Source: Enterobacter sp. BIGb0383
GTDB lineage: Bacteria; Pseudomonadota; Gammaproteobacteria; Enterobacterales; Enterobacteriaceae
NCBI RefSeq assembly: GCF_003751845.1
Contig: NZ_RJKQ01000006.1
Span: 1 to 64,000 of the forward strand
Reading direction: 5' to 3'
Length of the DNA stretch: 64,000 nt
The notes under the pieces were generated by a model, which saw nothing but the letters and a program-made list of their open reading frames with translations, did no database searches and had not been told where the DNA came from. A program made the translations under genes and the position numbers. Below, one piece after another: positions 33,663 to 42,772 of this stretch (within the stretch, counting starts at the first letter, position 1; every line of letters begins with the position of its first letter).

Positions 33663-33687
33663 GGCCCGCCGGGTCTGCCTGCGGGCC
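33663..33687 (-). terminator. Possible terminator after ycfP
   Basis: A 7-bp stem GGCCCGC/GCGGGCC with an 11-base loop lies 14 bases after the ycfP stop. On the minus strand a run of six T follows 12 bases later, so termination is plausible but not textbook. Confidence 0.4.
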
Positions 33688-33700
33688 GGAGGAAGCGGCT

Positions 33701-34243
33701 TCAGCCGAGGGTTTTAAACGCTTTGATACGCTGCAGGTGCGGCGAGATATTTTTAAATTTGTGGGTCTGCTCTTCGTCCCAGACGATTTCGTAGTAATGA
33801 TGCAGCAGCGCTGAAGTGTCCTGGCTGTTCAGGGCTTCATCCTGCCGGGAGAGGATCACCATACAGCGGTCGCGGTTCTTCTCGCGGAAGTTACTCACGC
33901 ACTTGGTGGCGATATCGACATACTCTTCCGGGCGGTCGATCTTCCCTTCCATATTCTCATTCGGATGGAGGTTCGGATTAAAGACCACCTGCCGCATATC
34001 GCAAAGAAAACCAATCCGCTCGGCCCAGTAGCCGCCCAGTCCGACGCCGCAGATCAGCGGCCGTTCATCGGCGCTAAGCTGTAGCATCTTGTCGACCTCT
34101 TTCAGCAGATGCTGCATATCATGCTTCGGGTGCCGGGTGCTGTAGCTGATCAGCCGCACATCCGGGTCGATAAACTGCAGCTGCAGCACCTTCTCATGGT
34201 TACCAGGACTGTTAGAGTCAAAACCGTGTAAATAGATAATCAT
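33701..34243 (-). CDS. ycfP: YcfP family esterase-like protein
   Basis: A 180-residue protein of the UPF0227 family, the same length as E. coli YcfP. It begins [14 protein letters not shown], an oxyanion-type HGF motif of small alpha/beta-hydrolases, and has [10 protein letters not shown], where a nucleophile elbow would lie, with Gly in place of Ser. Activity is not established. The start at 34243 matches the family; the 6-residue upstream extension was dropped. It lies 38 bases after nagZ and is probably in the hinT-ycfL-lpoB-thiK-nagZ-ycfP run. Confidence 0.92.
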   Translation of the reverse strand: MIIYLHGFDSNSPGNHEKVLQLQFIDPDVRLISYSTRHPKHDMQHLLKEVDKMLQLSADERPLICGVGLGGYWAERIGFLCDMRQVVFNPNLHPNENMEGKIDRPEEYVDIATKCVSNFREKNRDRCMVILSRQDEALNSQDTSALLHHYYEIVWDEEQTHKFKNISPHLQRIKAFKTLG

Positions 34244-34281
34244 CGGATCCTCACTGCACATAACCGCCTGTTGCGGGAGCG

Positions 34282-35307
34282 TTAATGTTCCGCTTTGTGC
34301 GCCTGCCAGCGCTCATGGAGCGCCTCCAGCTGCGCGCTTGCCGTCTTCCAGCGCGCGGAGTCCATTAACGCCTGACGAGTAAACGAACCTTTATGATACA
34401 AATTCGTAACACGCTCAGCTTTGATCGGCGACAGGTTATCCAGCACGCTTACTGCGCCTTTACGATTATTGCAGACCAGGATCATATCGCAACCGGCATC
34501 GAGCGATGCCTGTCCGCGTTCGGCGTAGCTGCCCATAATCGCGGCACCTTCCATCGACAGATCGTCGGAGAAGATGACCCCGTTAAAGCCAAGTTCTTTT
34601 CGCAGCACCGTTTTCAGCCAGTACGGCGAGCCGCTGGCCGGGCGCGGGTCGGCATCTTCATAAATAACATGCGCGGGCATAATGGCATCCAGCTTTCCGG
34701 TGCCGATCAGCTTTTTAAACACGTCCATATCGCGGGCGCGGATCGCCGCCTGCGTACGCGGATCGCGCGGCGTCTCTTTGTGGGAGTCGGCGGTGACCGC
34801 TCCGTGACCGGGGAAGTGTTTACCCGTCGTTTTCATTCCCGCGCTGTGCATCCCGTCGATAAAGCGGCTGGCAATGGCCAGCGCCTTCTGCGGGTCTTCG
34901 TGATACGCGCGTTCGCCGATTGCCGCGCTGATGTGTCCGACATCCAGCACCGGGGCAAAGCTGATATCAATATCCATGGCGATCATTTCGCTGGCCATCA
35001 GCCAGCCCGCCTCTTCCGCCATCTGACCGCCCTCTTCCATGCCGAGCAGCGCGGCAAAGGACTGAGCGGCAGGCAGGCGCGTAAAGCCTTCACGAAAACG
35101 CTGTACCCGACCGCCTTCCTGATCGACGGCCACCACCAGCCGGTGGTGCGATGCGGCGCGTATTTGCCGCACCAGCTCACGAAGCTGGGCAGGATCGTGG
35201 TAGCTGCGGGTAAACAGAATCAGCCCACCCACCAGCGGATGCGCCAGAATCTCGCGCTCTTCCGCATCCAGTTCATACCCTTCGACATCCAACATCACCG
35301 GACCCAC
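34282..35307 (-). CDS. nagZ: beta-N-acetylhexosaminidase NagZ
   Basis: A 341-residue GH3 glycosidase, the same length as E. coli NagZ. In the cytoplasm it removes GlcNAc from anhydro-muropeptides, a step that feeds both wall recycling and AmpR-controlled beta-lactamase induction. The nucleophile is Asp248 in FSDDLSMEG; the general acid/base His176 and Asp174 lie in the flexible loop [16 protein letters not shown]. The GTG start at 35307 has AGAGAGGT upstream and gives the family length; the ATG at 35346 overlaps thiK. It works with NagK, also in this window. Confidence 0.97.
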   Translation of the reverse strand: MGPVMLDVEGYELDAEEREILAHPLVGGLILFTRSYHDPAQLRELVRQIRAASHHRLVVAVDQEGGRVQRFREGFTRLPAAQSFAALLGMEEGGQMAEEAGWLMASEMIAMDIDISFAPVLDVGHISAAIGERAYHEDPQKALAIASRFIDGMHSAGMKTTGKHFPGHGAVTADSHKETPRDPRTQAAIRARDMDVFKKLIGTGKLDAIMPAHVIYEDADPRPASGSPYWLKTVLRKELGFNGVIFSDDLSMEGAAIMGSYAERGQASLDAGCDMILVCNNRKGAVSVLDNLSPIKAERVTNLYHKGSFTRQALMDSARWKTASAQLEALHERWQAHKAEH

Positions 35308-35318
35308 AAATACCTCTC

Positions 35319-36134
35319 TTAGTCTTTGATTCCCCGCTGGCGCCATATCTCATCCGCCAGCGTAATAAACTGTCGATCGCCGGTTTGCTGCCAGCGACAT
35401 TCATACCATCCGGCCATCAGCATCAGCACCCAGGGCCGCCAGCGCAGCACCTGCCGCCTTAGCAGCACGGCATCCATCCGGGCCTCCCTGGCATAGGCTA
35501 TCACCAGAGCTTCGCGGTCTTCAGTCCACACGGCAGACAGCTCAAGGGCAATATCCCCGTCTCCGGCGTATTCCCAGTCAATCAGACGAAGGCCGTCCGC
35601 AGTATGGACCAGATTACCCGCATGGATGTCCATATGCAGCGGCGACAATCTTAAAGGCTGCGGCTCGCCCTGCGCGGTCAGCCGTTTTAGCTCCCGCAGC
35701 CAGCCTGCCGAACGTCGGCCCGGCTCGCACGCCTGCCAGTACTGTTCCAGCAGAGGCAGCAGCAGGACTCGCCAGCCAAAACGCGGCTGGTGGTGCAGCT
35801 GAGAGAGCACGCTGGCAAGCTCGTCGGCATCCGGTAAGGCGGTTTTTACCTCGCCCGGAAGATAATCCACCGCCATCCAGCCCGCCGCGCAGAAACGCGC
35901 CGTGGCGGTCAGCGTATCCGGCAACCGGCGCAGCGCACGATACTGGCGCAGAAACTGGGCATGCGACAGCGCCGACGCCCGTTGTTCACGGAGCACCAGC
36001 CGCTGTTCATCGCGGACGATCAAACAGCCACCGCCGCTCAGACCCTGAAGAGTCTGCGCGGCGGCGGGTTGATAACCGGGGAAATAGCGCGCCAGCACTT
36101 CGGCGCGAGTGAGCTTACTGTTGCTGGACCGCAC
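35319..36134 (-). CDS. thiK: Thiamine kinase ThiK
   Basis: A 271-residue APH/ChoK-family kinase; E. coli ThiK has 274. It phosphorylates thiamine to thiamine monophosphate in salvage. The catalytic loop is [12 protein letters not shown] and the metal-binding motif [11 protein letters not shown]. The start is GTG at 36134, overlapping the end of lpoB by 20 bases, with AGGT nearby, so translation is coupled. Sequence outside the motifs is less conserved relative to E. coli than for its neighbours. Confidence 0.92.
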   Translation of the reverse strand: MRSSNSKLTRAEVLARYFPGYQPAAAQTLQGLSGGGCLIVRDEQRLVLREQRASALSHAQFLRQYRALRRLPDTLTATARFCAAGWMAVDYLPGEVKTALPDADELASVLSQLHHQPRFGWRVLLLPLLEQYWQACEPGRRSAGWLRELKRLTAQGEPQPLRLSPLHMDIHAGNLVHTADGLRLIDWEYAGDGDIALELSAVWTEDREALVIAYAREARMDAVLLRRQVLRWRPWVLMLMAGWYECRWQQTGDRQFITLADEIWRQRGIKD

Positions 36135-36753
36135 CTTTACCTGACCAGACTATTTCGCCGGTCTGCACCAGCATCAGCTGCAGCTGGAGACCCGGCGCGT
36201 TGGCGCTGCCCGAGGCGCTGGAATAGAGCACATACTGCGCCCCGACGTTGCGGGCGATACCCATCGCCTTGCTGCGGCTGCCCAGGCTATCCTGCGGTGA
36301 CAGACCAAGCTGCTGCTTTGCCAGCGCCAGCTGCTGAGCCGACACCAGCGTAAATTTGCCGTTGTTGGCCAGCGCGTTGCGCAGCACCTCGGTGGCTTCC
36401 GCCGTGTTCAGCGAACCGTTGGTCCGGTTATTGACGCTGTCCACCAGCAGGACGCTGCCGGCCGTCGCCCCGCTGGACTGCAGCATTTTGCCCATCATCG
36501 GCTGAACCGCCCCGTTCCAGTCATAGTGGCGAACCCGTGGCGCAGGCGTTTCGTCCGGGCGTTCAATCGGCCCTGGCTGCTGCGGGATGGTCGGCACGGA
36601 AGGCACGGTCGGTACCGGCTGCTGAGGCTCCGCCGGTTGCTCTGGCGTCGGGACCTGATCGACCGGTGCGGGCTGGTTGTTATCCAGCACACAGCCTGAG
36701 AGTAAAAGTGCCAGCGCCGTGACCAGGCCATAGCGATGCAGAGTCTTCTTCAA
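36115..36753 (-). CDS. lpoB: Penicillin-binding protein activator LpoB
   Basis: A 212-residue outer-membrane lipoprotein; E. coli LpoB has 213. It crosses the periplasm to stimulate PBP1b. The lipobox LLSGC puts the lipidated Cys at residue 21. A Pro/Gln/Val-rich disordered linker follows (about 25-70), then a globular TolB-N-like domain beginning [11 protein letters not shown] and containing [16 protein letters not shown]. The start codon is TTG with AAGGGG upstream; no in-frame ATG is close. Confidence 0.95.
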   Translation of the reverse strand: MKKTLHRYGLVTALALLLSGCVLDNNQPAPVDQVPTPEQPAEPQQPVPTVPSVPTIPQQPGPIERPDETPAPRVRHYDWNGAVQPMMGKMLQSSGATAGSVLLVDSVNNRTNGSLNTAEATEVLRNALANNGKFTLVSAQQLALAKQQLGLSPQDSLGSRSKAMGIARNVGAQYVLYSSASGSANAPGLQLQLMLVQTGEIVWSGKGAVQQQ

Positions 36754-36763
36754 GGTTCACCCC

Positions 36764-37138
36764 TTATAAATAGAGATACAGTCTGACCTTATGGGCACCC
36801 AGGAAATTCGCGCTACCGTAGACGGTCACCGACGACTTCGCCGGGATGGTCACGCTGCGCGCGGCTTCAAGCGGGTGCATTTCCAGACCTCTGGCGTCAT
36901 ACCAGAAAAAGCGATAGTGGACGGTGACCGGTTCGCTGCGTTCGTTATACAGCCGCGAAGAGGCAGAGGGCTGAATCTCCCCGGTGTTAAGCTCTGGCTC
37001 CTGGGCGCTAATGCCCGCCGCCAGTACGCTCGACTCCATCACCAGCGGCTGTTTATCGCTGACCGGAATTTCCGGATGCGAACCACAGCCTGCCAGCAGC
37101 AGGCCCGTTAACAGCACGGCACAACGTCCCCGTGTCAT
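36764..37138 (-). CDS. ycfL: Predicted lipoprotein YcfL
   Basis: A 124-residue protein matching E. coli YcfL (125), function unknown. The signal peptide ends in lipobox LLAGC (Cys18). The mature part is a beta-sandwich-like domain (VTVHYRFFWYDARGLEM, then SVTIPAKSSVTVYGSA) of the DUF1425 family, ending KVRLYLYL. It sits between hinT (1 base away) and lpoB (10 bases) and is almost certainly co-transcribed with them. Confidence 0.92.
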   Translation of the reverse strand: MTRGRCAVLLTGLLLAGCGSHPEIPVSDKQPLVMESSVLAAGISAQEPELNTGEIQPSASSRLYNERSEPVTVHYRFFWYDARGLEMHPLEAARSVTIPAKSSVTVYGSANFLGAHKVRLYLYL

Positions 37139-37139
37139 C

Positions 37140-37499
37140 TTATCTGTCCTTATGGGACAGCATCGGGCCTAAGGCGTGACCGCCCACCAGATGCATATGA
37201 ATATGGTAGACTTCCTGCCCGCCGTGACGGTTACAGTTCATAATCAGACGGTAGCCATCTTCGGCGATCCCTTCCTGCTGCGCGATTTTCGCCGCAGCGG
37301 TCAGCATACGGCCCAGGGCCTGCTCATGTTCAGCCGTCACATCATTAACCGTCGGGATCAAGATATTCGGTACAATCAGAATATGGGTCGGTGCCTGCGG
37401 GGAGATATCGCGAAACGCGGTGACCAGTTCATCCTGATAGACGATATCCGAGGGGATTTCGCGGCGAATAATTTTACTGAAGATGGTTTCTTCGGCCAT
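37140..37499 (-). CDS. hinT: Purine nucleoside phosphoramidase HinT
   Basis: A 119-residue HIT-family hydrolase, the same length as E. coli HinT. It cleaves adenosine 5'-phosphoramidates and lysyl-AMP. The histidine triad HIHMHLVGG has the nucleophile His101. The start at 37499 follows AAGGAAAAGG; an in-frame extension to 37544 is not supported. It is first in the run hinT-ycfL-lpoB-thiK-nagZ-ycfP. Confidence 0.96.
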   Translation of the reverse strand: MAEETIFSKIIRREIPSDIVYQDELVTAFRDISPQAPTHILIVPNILIPTVNDVTAEHEQALGRMLTAAAKIAQQEGIAEDGYRLIMNCNRHGGQEVYHIHMHLVGGHALGPMLSHKDR

Positions 37500-37835
37500 G
37501 ACCTTTTCCTTATAGATGAATCCCGTACTTTTCCCACCCATCATACAGGACAGGCTGCACGGGCAGGACAGAATCCTGAGAGTATGATCGAGTTAGTCCT
37601 GTTCTTTCAACCTTATCCCTCTTTTTCTTTATTGGCTCTGCACTTACCCAGCGCGAACACCAAACTAAAACAAAGTTCCATTAGCAGAGTAACAAATGTT
37701 TACAGCGATAACTCGAATGAGTATATTTCCCATTTGCATTTTCATGCGCATTGCCAAATCGTTCCAGAAATCGTGCACGCCTGACGGCATCGCACCGAAA
37801 GCGGCACAAATTTCCAGTATAATTAAGGGGTTAAA
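37500..37835. promoter_or_regulatory. hinT / fhuE divergent control region
   Basis: A 336-bp gap with the hinT promoter on one side and fhuE on the other. The fhuE promoter is readable at 37699-37727. No textbook 19-bp Fur box was found; instead CAT recurs every 6 bp (37731, 37737, 37743, 37749) over the predicted transcription start. Confidence 0.5.
37699..37727 (+). promoter_or_regulatory. Promoter of fhuE
   Basis: TTTACA (37699-37704) and TATATT (37722-37727) are separated by exactly 17 bases, giving a leader of about 100 bases. It is the best promoter in the gap and agrees with iron-controlled expression only by context. Confidence 0.6.
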
Positions 37836-40046
37836 ATGTCTTTCACCGTTCACGCCAGGACCGGACAGCGCCTGCCTGCCACCGGGCCATCACTGCTTGC
37901 TGCCTGCATAGCAATGGCCCTGCTACCTTCTGCCGCGTTTGCCGCTGAAACCGCCGCTGCCGATGAAACTATGATCGTTGAAGGTACCGGGCTCAGCACC
38001 TCCGACGGCCAGGATCAGGACTACAGCGTAAAAACCACCACCACCGGCACGAAACTTTTGCTGGTTCCCCGTGATATTCCCCAGTCAGTGAGTGTCATCA
38101 GTCAACAACGTATGCAGGATCAGGAACTGACGTCTATCGGGCAGGTTCTGGATAATACAATCGGTGTAAGCGCCTCACGTATCGATACAAGCCGTACTAA
38201 CTTCTATGCGCGCGGTTTCTTTATTAGCAACTTTGCCTATGAAGATATGCCTACATTCCTCGATAATCGCTGGAATTTTGGTGATACCGCTGGCGACACT
38301 GCGATTTACGAAAAGATTGAGGTCGTTCGTGGTTCTTCGGGACTAATGAGTGGCACTGGTAACCCCTCAGCATATGTCAATATGGTGCGTAAGCATGCGG
38401 ACAGCAAGGAATTTAAAGGTTCAGCGTCTGCAACATACGGTAGCTGGGACAAACAGCGCTATGTGCTGGACCTGCAGGCTCCGCTGACAGAAACAGGTAA
38501 TGTCCGCGGCCGTGTCATTACTGGCTATCAGGATAATGATTCCTGGGTTGATCGGAACCATTACCGCAAGAAATTTGTCTACGGTGTTATCGACGCTGAT
38601 ATTACTGATTCCACAACACTCACAGTGGGTTATGACTACCAGGAAAGCGAAGAAGATAGCCCGACCTGGGGTGGCTTCCCGTCACTCTACAGCGATGGCA
38701 GCCGGACTAACTTCTCTCGCCACTTCAGCACAGCGGCTGACTGGGCTTACTCTAACTCAGATTCGACGAAAATTTTCGCCAACCTGACACAGCGCTTTGA
38801 CAACGGCTGGGAAGCTAAAGTCAATGCGATGCATGCGGAAACTAACTTTGATAGCCGTCTGATGTATATCGATGGGTTCCCGGATAAGACAACGGGTCTT
38901 TTCGATGCAACGAAATGGCATGGTGCCTGGGGTGGCTGGAATGTCGGTGAACGTAAGCAGGATTCCGTCGATGTCTTCGCCCGCGGTGGGTACGATTTAT
39001 TCGATCGCCAGCATGAGCTTATGTTTGGTGGTAGCTACAGCCGTCAGCGCAATAACTATGATAACTCCTACCCGGTAAATAATAACTCTGGCCTGATGGA
39101 TGTCGGCGATATTCACAATTACAACGGCCAAACGCTGGCTAACCCGACCTGGTCTGATTTCGCATTTTATCAGCGTGACATCATTCGTCAGAAATCACTC
39201 TATGCCGCAACGCGAATTTCACTGGCTGACCCGCTGCATTTAATCCTCGGAGCTCGCTATACGGAGTGGAGCGCCAAGTACAATCTGGAACGTAAACCGG
39301 ATGAAGTCCGCAACGTCAAATTTGACGACATCACACCTTATGCCGGACTGGTTTATGATATTGACGACACCTGGTCTGTATACGGTAGCTACACCTCTAT
39401 CTTCCAGCCTACTGGGCAGCGTGATATCAACAGTGAATTCCTCAAGCCAACAACCGGTCAGAGCTATGAAGCAGGGGTTAAAGGCGACTGGTTCAATACT
39501 CGTCTGACAGCCTCTGTTTCCGTTTTCCGCACCGAGCAGGATAATGTCGCGGTATCAACGAACAAAACCATTCCTAACTCCGGGAACCAGACAGCGTATC
39601 AATCACTCGATGGTACTGTGAGTAAAGGTATTGAACTGGAGCTGAATGGAGCGCTTACCGACAACCTGCAGTTAACCTTCGGTGCAAGCCGCTATATGGC
39701 TGAAGACGACACCGGCAAGGCAGTCAATCCAGGTCAGGCTCGTACAACAATGAAGCTGTTTACTCGTTACCAGTTGCCGATGCTTCCAGAACTGGCTATT
39801 GGCGGTGGCGCCCGCTGGCAGAATAAAACCTGGCAGTACATCGAAGGTCCTAATAACATCAGCAAGATTACGCAGAGCGGCTACACGGTTGTTGACCTGT
39901 TTACCCGTTACCAGGCGACTAAAAACCTGGCAATTCAGGCGAATCTGAATAACGTCTTTGACAAAGAGTATTACGACTACCTTGGCACCTATGGTGTCTA
40001 TGGTGCACCACGTAACTTCTCTGTGAGTGCAAGCTACAGCTTCTAA
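37836..40046 (+). CDS. fhuE: TonB-dependent hydroxamate siderophore receptor FhuE
   Basis: A 736-residue outer-membrane receptor; E. coli FhuE has 729 and imports ferric coprogen and rhodotorulic acid. The signal peptide ends at AFA (residue 36). TonB box DETMIVEG follows, then the plug (RDIPQSVSVISQQRM, EVVRGSSGLMSGTGNPSA) and a 22-strand barrel ending in Phe. Position between hinT and ptsG is that of E. coli fhuE. Loop regions differ strongly from the E. coli protein as I remember it, while the plug and C-terminus (APRNFSVSASYSF) are similar. Ligand is inferred from synteny. Confidence 0.88.
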   Translation: MSFTVHARTGQRLPATGPSLLAACIAMALLPSAAFAAETAAADETMIVEGTGLSTSDGQDQDYSVKTTTTGTKLLLVPRDIPQSVSVISQQRMQDQELTSIGQVLDNTIGVSASRIDTSRTNFYARGFFISNFAYEDMPTFLDNRWNFGDTAGDTAIYEKIEVVRGSSGLMSGTGNPSAYVNMVRKHADSKEFKGSASATYGSWDKQRYVLDLQAPLTETGNVRGRVITGYQDNDSWVDRNHYRKKFVYGVIDADITDSTTLTVGYDYQESEEDSPTWGGFPSLYSDGSRTNFSRHFSTAADWAYSNSDSTKIFANLTQRFDNGWEAKVNAMHAETNFDSRLMYIDGFPDKTTGLFDATKWHGAWGGWNVGERKQDSVDVFARGGYDLFDRQHELMFGGSYSRQRNNYDNSYPVNNNSGLMDVGDIHNYNGQTLANPTWSDFAFYQRDIIRQKSLYAATRISLADPLHLILGARYTEWSAKYNLERKPDEVRNVKFDDITPYAGLVYDIDDTWSVYGSYTSIFQPTGQRDINSEFLKPTTGQSYEAGVKGDWFNTRLTASVSVFRTEQDNVAVSTNKTIPNSGNQTAYQSLDGTVSKGIELELNGALTDNLQLTFGASRYMAEDDTGKAVNPGQARTTMKLFTRYQLPMLPELAIGGGARWQNKTWQYIEGPNNISKITQSGYTVVDLFTRYQATKNLAIQANLNNVFDKEYYDYLGTYGVYGAPRNFSVSASYSF

Positions 40047-40067
40047 TCTTTGAGTGATACGTTAGCG

Positions 40068-40093
40068 AGGGAGCCGAATGGCTCCCTTTTTTT
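40068..40093 (+). terminator. Rho-independent terminator of fhuE
   Basis: A 7-bp stem GGGAGCC/GGCTCCC with a GAAT loop followed by seven T residues, 21 bases after fhuE. Confidence 0.93.
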
Positions 40094-40112
40094 GGCATGT
40101 TTTCCGGGCATT

Positions 40113-40137
40113 AAAAAAGGGAGCCATTCGGCTCCCT
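40113..40137 (-). terminator. Rho-independent terminator of ptsG
   Basis: On the minus strand the same hairpin as the fhuE terminator, GGGAGCC-GAAT-GGCTCCC followed by six T residues, 20 bases after ptsG. The two terminators form an inverted pair with a 20-base spacer. Confidence 0.93.
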
Positions 40138-40157
40138 CAGTCTCCCCAGACTATCTA

Positions 40158-41591
40158 TCAGTTGTTGCGGATGTACTCATCCATCTCGGTTTTCAGGTTA
40201 TCGGATTTCGTACCGAAAATCGCCTGAACGCCGGAGCCTGCAACAACCACACCCGCCGCACCCAGTTTCTTCAGGCCAGCCTGATCCACTTTCGCCACGT
40301 CGGCTACGCTGACGCGCAGACGCGTAATACAGGCGTCGAGGTTGGTGATGTTCTCTTTACCGCCGAAGGCAGAAACCAGAGCCGGAGCCATTTCACTGGA
40401 GCCAGTGGTTTTCGCATCGTCGGTTGCTTCTTCACGGCCCGGGGTTTTCAGATCCAGCGCCTTGATCAGCACGCGGAATACGGTGTAGTAAATAGCCGCA
40501 TAGCCGAGACCCACAATCGGGAACAGCCAGAGCTTGCTGCCGTTGCCGCTGAGCACGATAAAGTCGATCAGACCGTGGGAGAAGGACGTCCCGTCACGCA
40601 TACCCAGCAGGATAGCAATCGGGAAGGCCAGACCGGCCAGGATGGCATGGATCCCGTACAGGATCGGCGCCACGAACATAAAGGAGAACTCGATCGGCTC
40701 GGTAATACCGGTCAGGAACGAGGTCAGCGCGGCGGAGATCATGATCCCGCCCACTTTGGCGCGGTTTTCCGGTTTCGCAGAGTGCCAGATAGCGATAGCC
40801 GCTGCCGGCAGACCGTACATTTTGAACAGGAAGCCACCGGACAGCATGCCCGCAGTCGGGTCGCCTGCCATATAGCGAGGAATATCGCCGTGGAAGACCT
40901 GACCGGCCGCGTTGGTGAACTCACCGATCTGCATCTGGAAAGGAACGTTCCAGATATGGTGCAGACCGAACGGCACCAGGCTACGTTCTACGAAACCGTA
41001 GATACCGAAAGCCACAACCGGGTTCTGGTAAGCAGCCCACTGGGAGAAGGTCTGGATAGCGGAACCAATCGGCGGCCAGATAAAGGACAGCACTACGCCG
41101 AAGACGATAGCGGTCATACCGGAGATAATCGGTACAAAGCGCTTGCCGGCGAAGAAGCCCAGATACTCAGGCAGCTTGATACGGTAGAAGCGGTTGAACA
41201 TATAGGCCGCAATAGAACCGGCGATAATCCCGCCGAGAACACCGGTATCAGCGAGGTGCTTAGCGGCGATCTCTTCTGCCGGTAACTGCAGCACCAGCGG
41301 CGCAACCACGGCCATGGTTTTCACCATGATGCCGTAGGCCACAACCGCAGCCAGGCCGGATACACCGTCGTTATTGGTAAAGCCCAGCGCCACGCCGATT
41401 GCGAAGATCAGCGGCATGTTGGCAAAAACGGAACCGCCCGCTTCGGCCATAACGTGGGAAACAACGGCTGGCAGCCAGCTGAAGTTTGCGGAACCGACGC
41501 CGAGCAGGATACCTGCGATCGGCAGTACGGAAACCGGCAGCATCAGCGATTTACCGACCTTCTGCAGGTTAGCAAATGCATTCTTAAACAT
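40158..41591 (-). CDS. ptsG: Glucose-specific PTS permease IICB (PtsG)
   Basis: A 477-residue inner-membrane transporter, the same length as E. coli PtsG. It imports and phosphorylates glucose using phosphate from EIIA-Glc. The IIC domain (about 1-380) has ten helices, including the ITEPIEF motif. After a linker, the IIB domain carries phosphoacceptor Cys421 in [11 protein letters not shown]. The leader keeps the E. coli CRP, Mlc and SgrS elements. Confidence 0.98.
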   Translation of the reverse strand: MFKNAFANLQKVGKSLMLPVSVLPIAGILLGVGSANFSWLPAVVSHVMAEAGGSVFANMPLIFAIGVALGFTNNDGVSGLAAVVAYGIMVKTMAVVAPLVLQLPAEEIAAKHLADTGVLGGIIAGSIAAYMFNRFYRIKLPEYLGFFAGKRFVPIISGMTAIVFGVVLSFIWPPIGSAIQTFSQWAAYQNPVVAFGIYGFVERSLVPFGLHHIWNVPFQMQIGEFTNAAGQVFHGDIPRYMAGDPTAGMLSGGFLFKMYGLPAAAIAIWHSAKPENRAKVGGIMISAALTSFLTGITEPIEFSFMFVAPILYGIHAILAGLAFPIAILLGMRDGTSFSHGLIDFIVLSGNGSKLWLFPIVGLGYAAIYYTVFRVLIKALDLKTPGREEATDDAKTTGSSEMAPALVSAFGGKENITNLDACITRLRVSVADVAKVDQAGLKKLGAAGVVVAGSGVQAIFGTKSDNLKTEMDEYIRNN

Positions 41592-41613
41592 AATTGAGAG
41601 TGCTCCTGAGTAT
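41592..41613 (-). promoter_or_regulatory. SgrS target site in the ptsG leader
   Basis: The minus-strand sequence ATACTCAGGAGCACTCTCAA immediately before the ATG matches the region of E. coli ptsG mRNA that pairs with the small RNA SgrS under glucose-phosphate stress. It includes the AGGAG ribosome site, so pairing would block translation. Confidence 0.8.
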
Positions 41614-41762
41614 TTGTGCTTTTACACGTTGTCCTTCGCCTTAGCCCGCTGTCGGCTGCGTCATGCCGTTTTGTGCCAGCGCGAATAACGTGGTGTATTT
41701 TTCATGCTTTTTACGCATTGGCGAGGGGGGAGAACCTCGCCGTGGACAGGACATCTGAGCGT

Positions 41763-41793
41763 CCTTTATTTATTACACAGAGTAAAATAATTA
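41763..41793 (-). promoter_or_regulatory. ptsG P1 start region with Mlc-type operator
   Basis: The minus strand reads TTATTTTACTCTGTGTAATA followed by AATAAAGG, which matches the E. coli ptsG P1/Mlc operator region as I remember it: an AT-rich dyad around the transcription start, repressed by Mlc when glucose is absent. Confidence 0.7.
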
Positions 41794-41805
41794 CCTGAAA
41801 GTTTG

Positions 41806-41821
41806 TTTGACGGCTATCACG
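41806..41821 (-). promoter_or_regulatory. CRP site of ptsG
   Basis: Minus strand CGTGA-TAGCCG-TCAAA matches TGTGA-N6-TCACA at 8 of 10 positions. It lies about 40 bases upstream of the expected start, the CRP activation distance. Confidence 0.7.
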
Positions 41822-41892
41822 TTTCAGCTAGCCCCAGACGTAAAACTTTCATACAGATACAAAAGTAGTCGAAATTCGCTTAAACGGTATCC

Positions 41893-41918
41893 TTCACCGC
41901 CACTTTCATGGCGGTGAA
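41893..41918. other. Hairpin upstream of the ptsG promoter
   Basis: A perfect 10-bp inverted repeat TTCACCGCCA/TGGCGGTGAA with a 6-base loop lies 50-75 bases after the ycfH stop. No T run follows on the minus strand. It may end the ycfH transcript or be a protein site. The rest of the 376-bp gap (41592-41967) holds only the ptsG signals listed. Confidence 0.5.
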
Positions 41919-41967
41919 CTCTACTCGCTTTAATTATTAATTACGAGCCTTGAAATAACCGTAATCT

Positions 41968-42762
41968 TCAGGCGGATTGCAGGCGGGAGAGGTCTACATG
42001 GAACAGGCGGGAGAAGTTTTCGCTGGTCTGCTGCGCCAGCGCGTCCAGAGAGACGCCTTTCAGCACGGCCATATACTCAGCCACGTCGCGCACCATCGCC
42101 GGCTGGTTCTCTTTGCCGCGATGGGGAACCGGCGCCAGATACGGGGAGTCGGTTTCCACCAGCAGGCGATCCAGCGGCACGTAGCGCGCCGCATCACGCA
42201 GTTGTTCAGCGTTGCGGAAGGTCACGATACCGGAGAAAGAGATATAGAAACCCATATCCAGCAGCTTACCTGCCGTTTCCCGATCCTCGGTAAAGCAGTG
42301 CAGCACGCCGCCGCAGTCGGTCACCTTTTCCTCACGCAGAATATCCAGCGTGTCGGCGCGGGCGTCGCGGGTATGCACAATCACCGGCTTGTTCAGCTCG
42401 CGGCCAATACGGATATGCTGACGGAAAGATTCCTGCTGACGGGCTTTTGTTTCCGGCGTGTAGAAATAATCAAGGCCGGTTTCACCCATCGCCACCACGC
42501 CCTCTTCCGCCGCCAGACGGCGCAGATCCTCAAACGCGTAGTCTTCATCCTGATTCAGCGGGTGTACGCCGCAGGAGAACGCAACGTCGGGACGCTCACC
42601 GACCAGCTCGCGCATTGCACGATAGCCCGGCAGGGTCGTGGCGACCGCCAGGCAGAACTTAACGTCGCGGGCGGCGGCTTTCGCCAGCACGTCATCAACG
42701 TTTTGATGTAAAGATTGATAATCCAGGCCATCGAGATGGCAGTGGGAGTCGACTAAAAACAT
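41968..42762 (-). CDS. ycfH: TatD-family metal-dependent hydrolase YcfH
   Basis: A 264-residue TatD-type hydrolase; E. coli YcfH has 265. Metal-binding and catalytic motifs are in order: DSHCHLD, GETGLDYFY, VIVHTRDA, LHCFTED and VETDSPYLAP. Relatives are 3'-5' DNases; the natural substrate is not settled. It lies 10 bases after holB and ends the pabC-mltG-tmk-holB-ycfH run. Confidence 0.93.
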   Translation of the reverse strand: MFLVDSHCHLDGLDYQSLHQNVDDVLAKAAARDVKFCLAVATTLPGYRAMRELVGERPDVAFSCGVHPLNQDEDYAFEDLRRLAAEEGVVAMGETGLDYFYTPETKARQQESFRQHIRIGRELNKPVIVHTRDARADTLDILREEKVTDCGGVLHCFTEDRETAGKLLDMGFYISFSGIVTFRNAEQLRDAARYVPLDRLLVETDSPYLAPVPHRGKENQPAMVRDVAEYMAVLKGVSLDALAQQTSENFSRLFHVDLSRLQSA

Positions 42763-42772
42763 GATGTCTCTC

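Noticed and set aside
37818-37823. TATAAT as the fhuE -10
   Set aside because: Transcription would start inside the AAGGGG ribosome site; the TTTACA-N17-TATATT promoter upstream is a better choice.
40050-41285. A 411-residue open frame opposite ptsG
   Set aside because: Antisense to ptsG and running through both terminators; no ribosome site or family motif.
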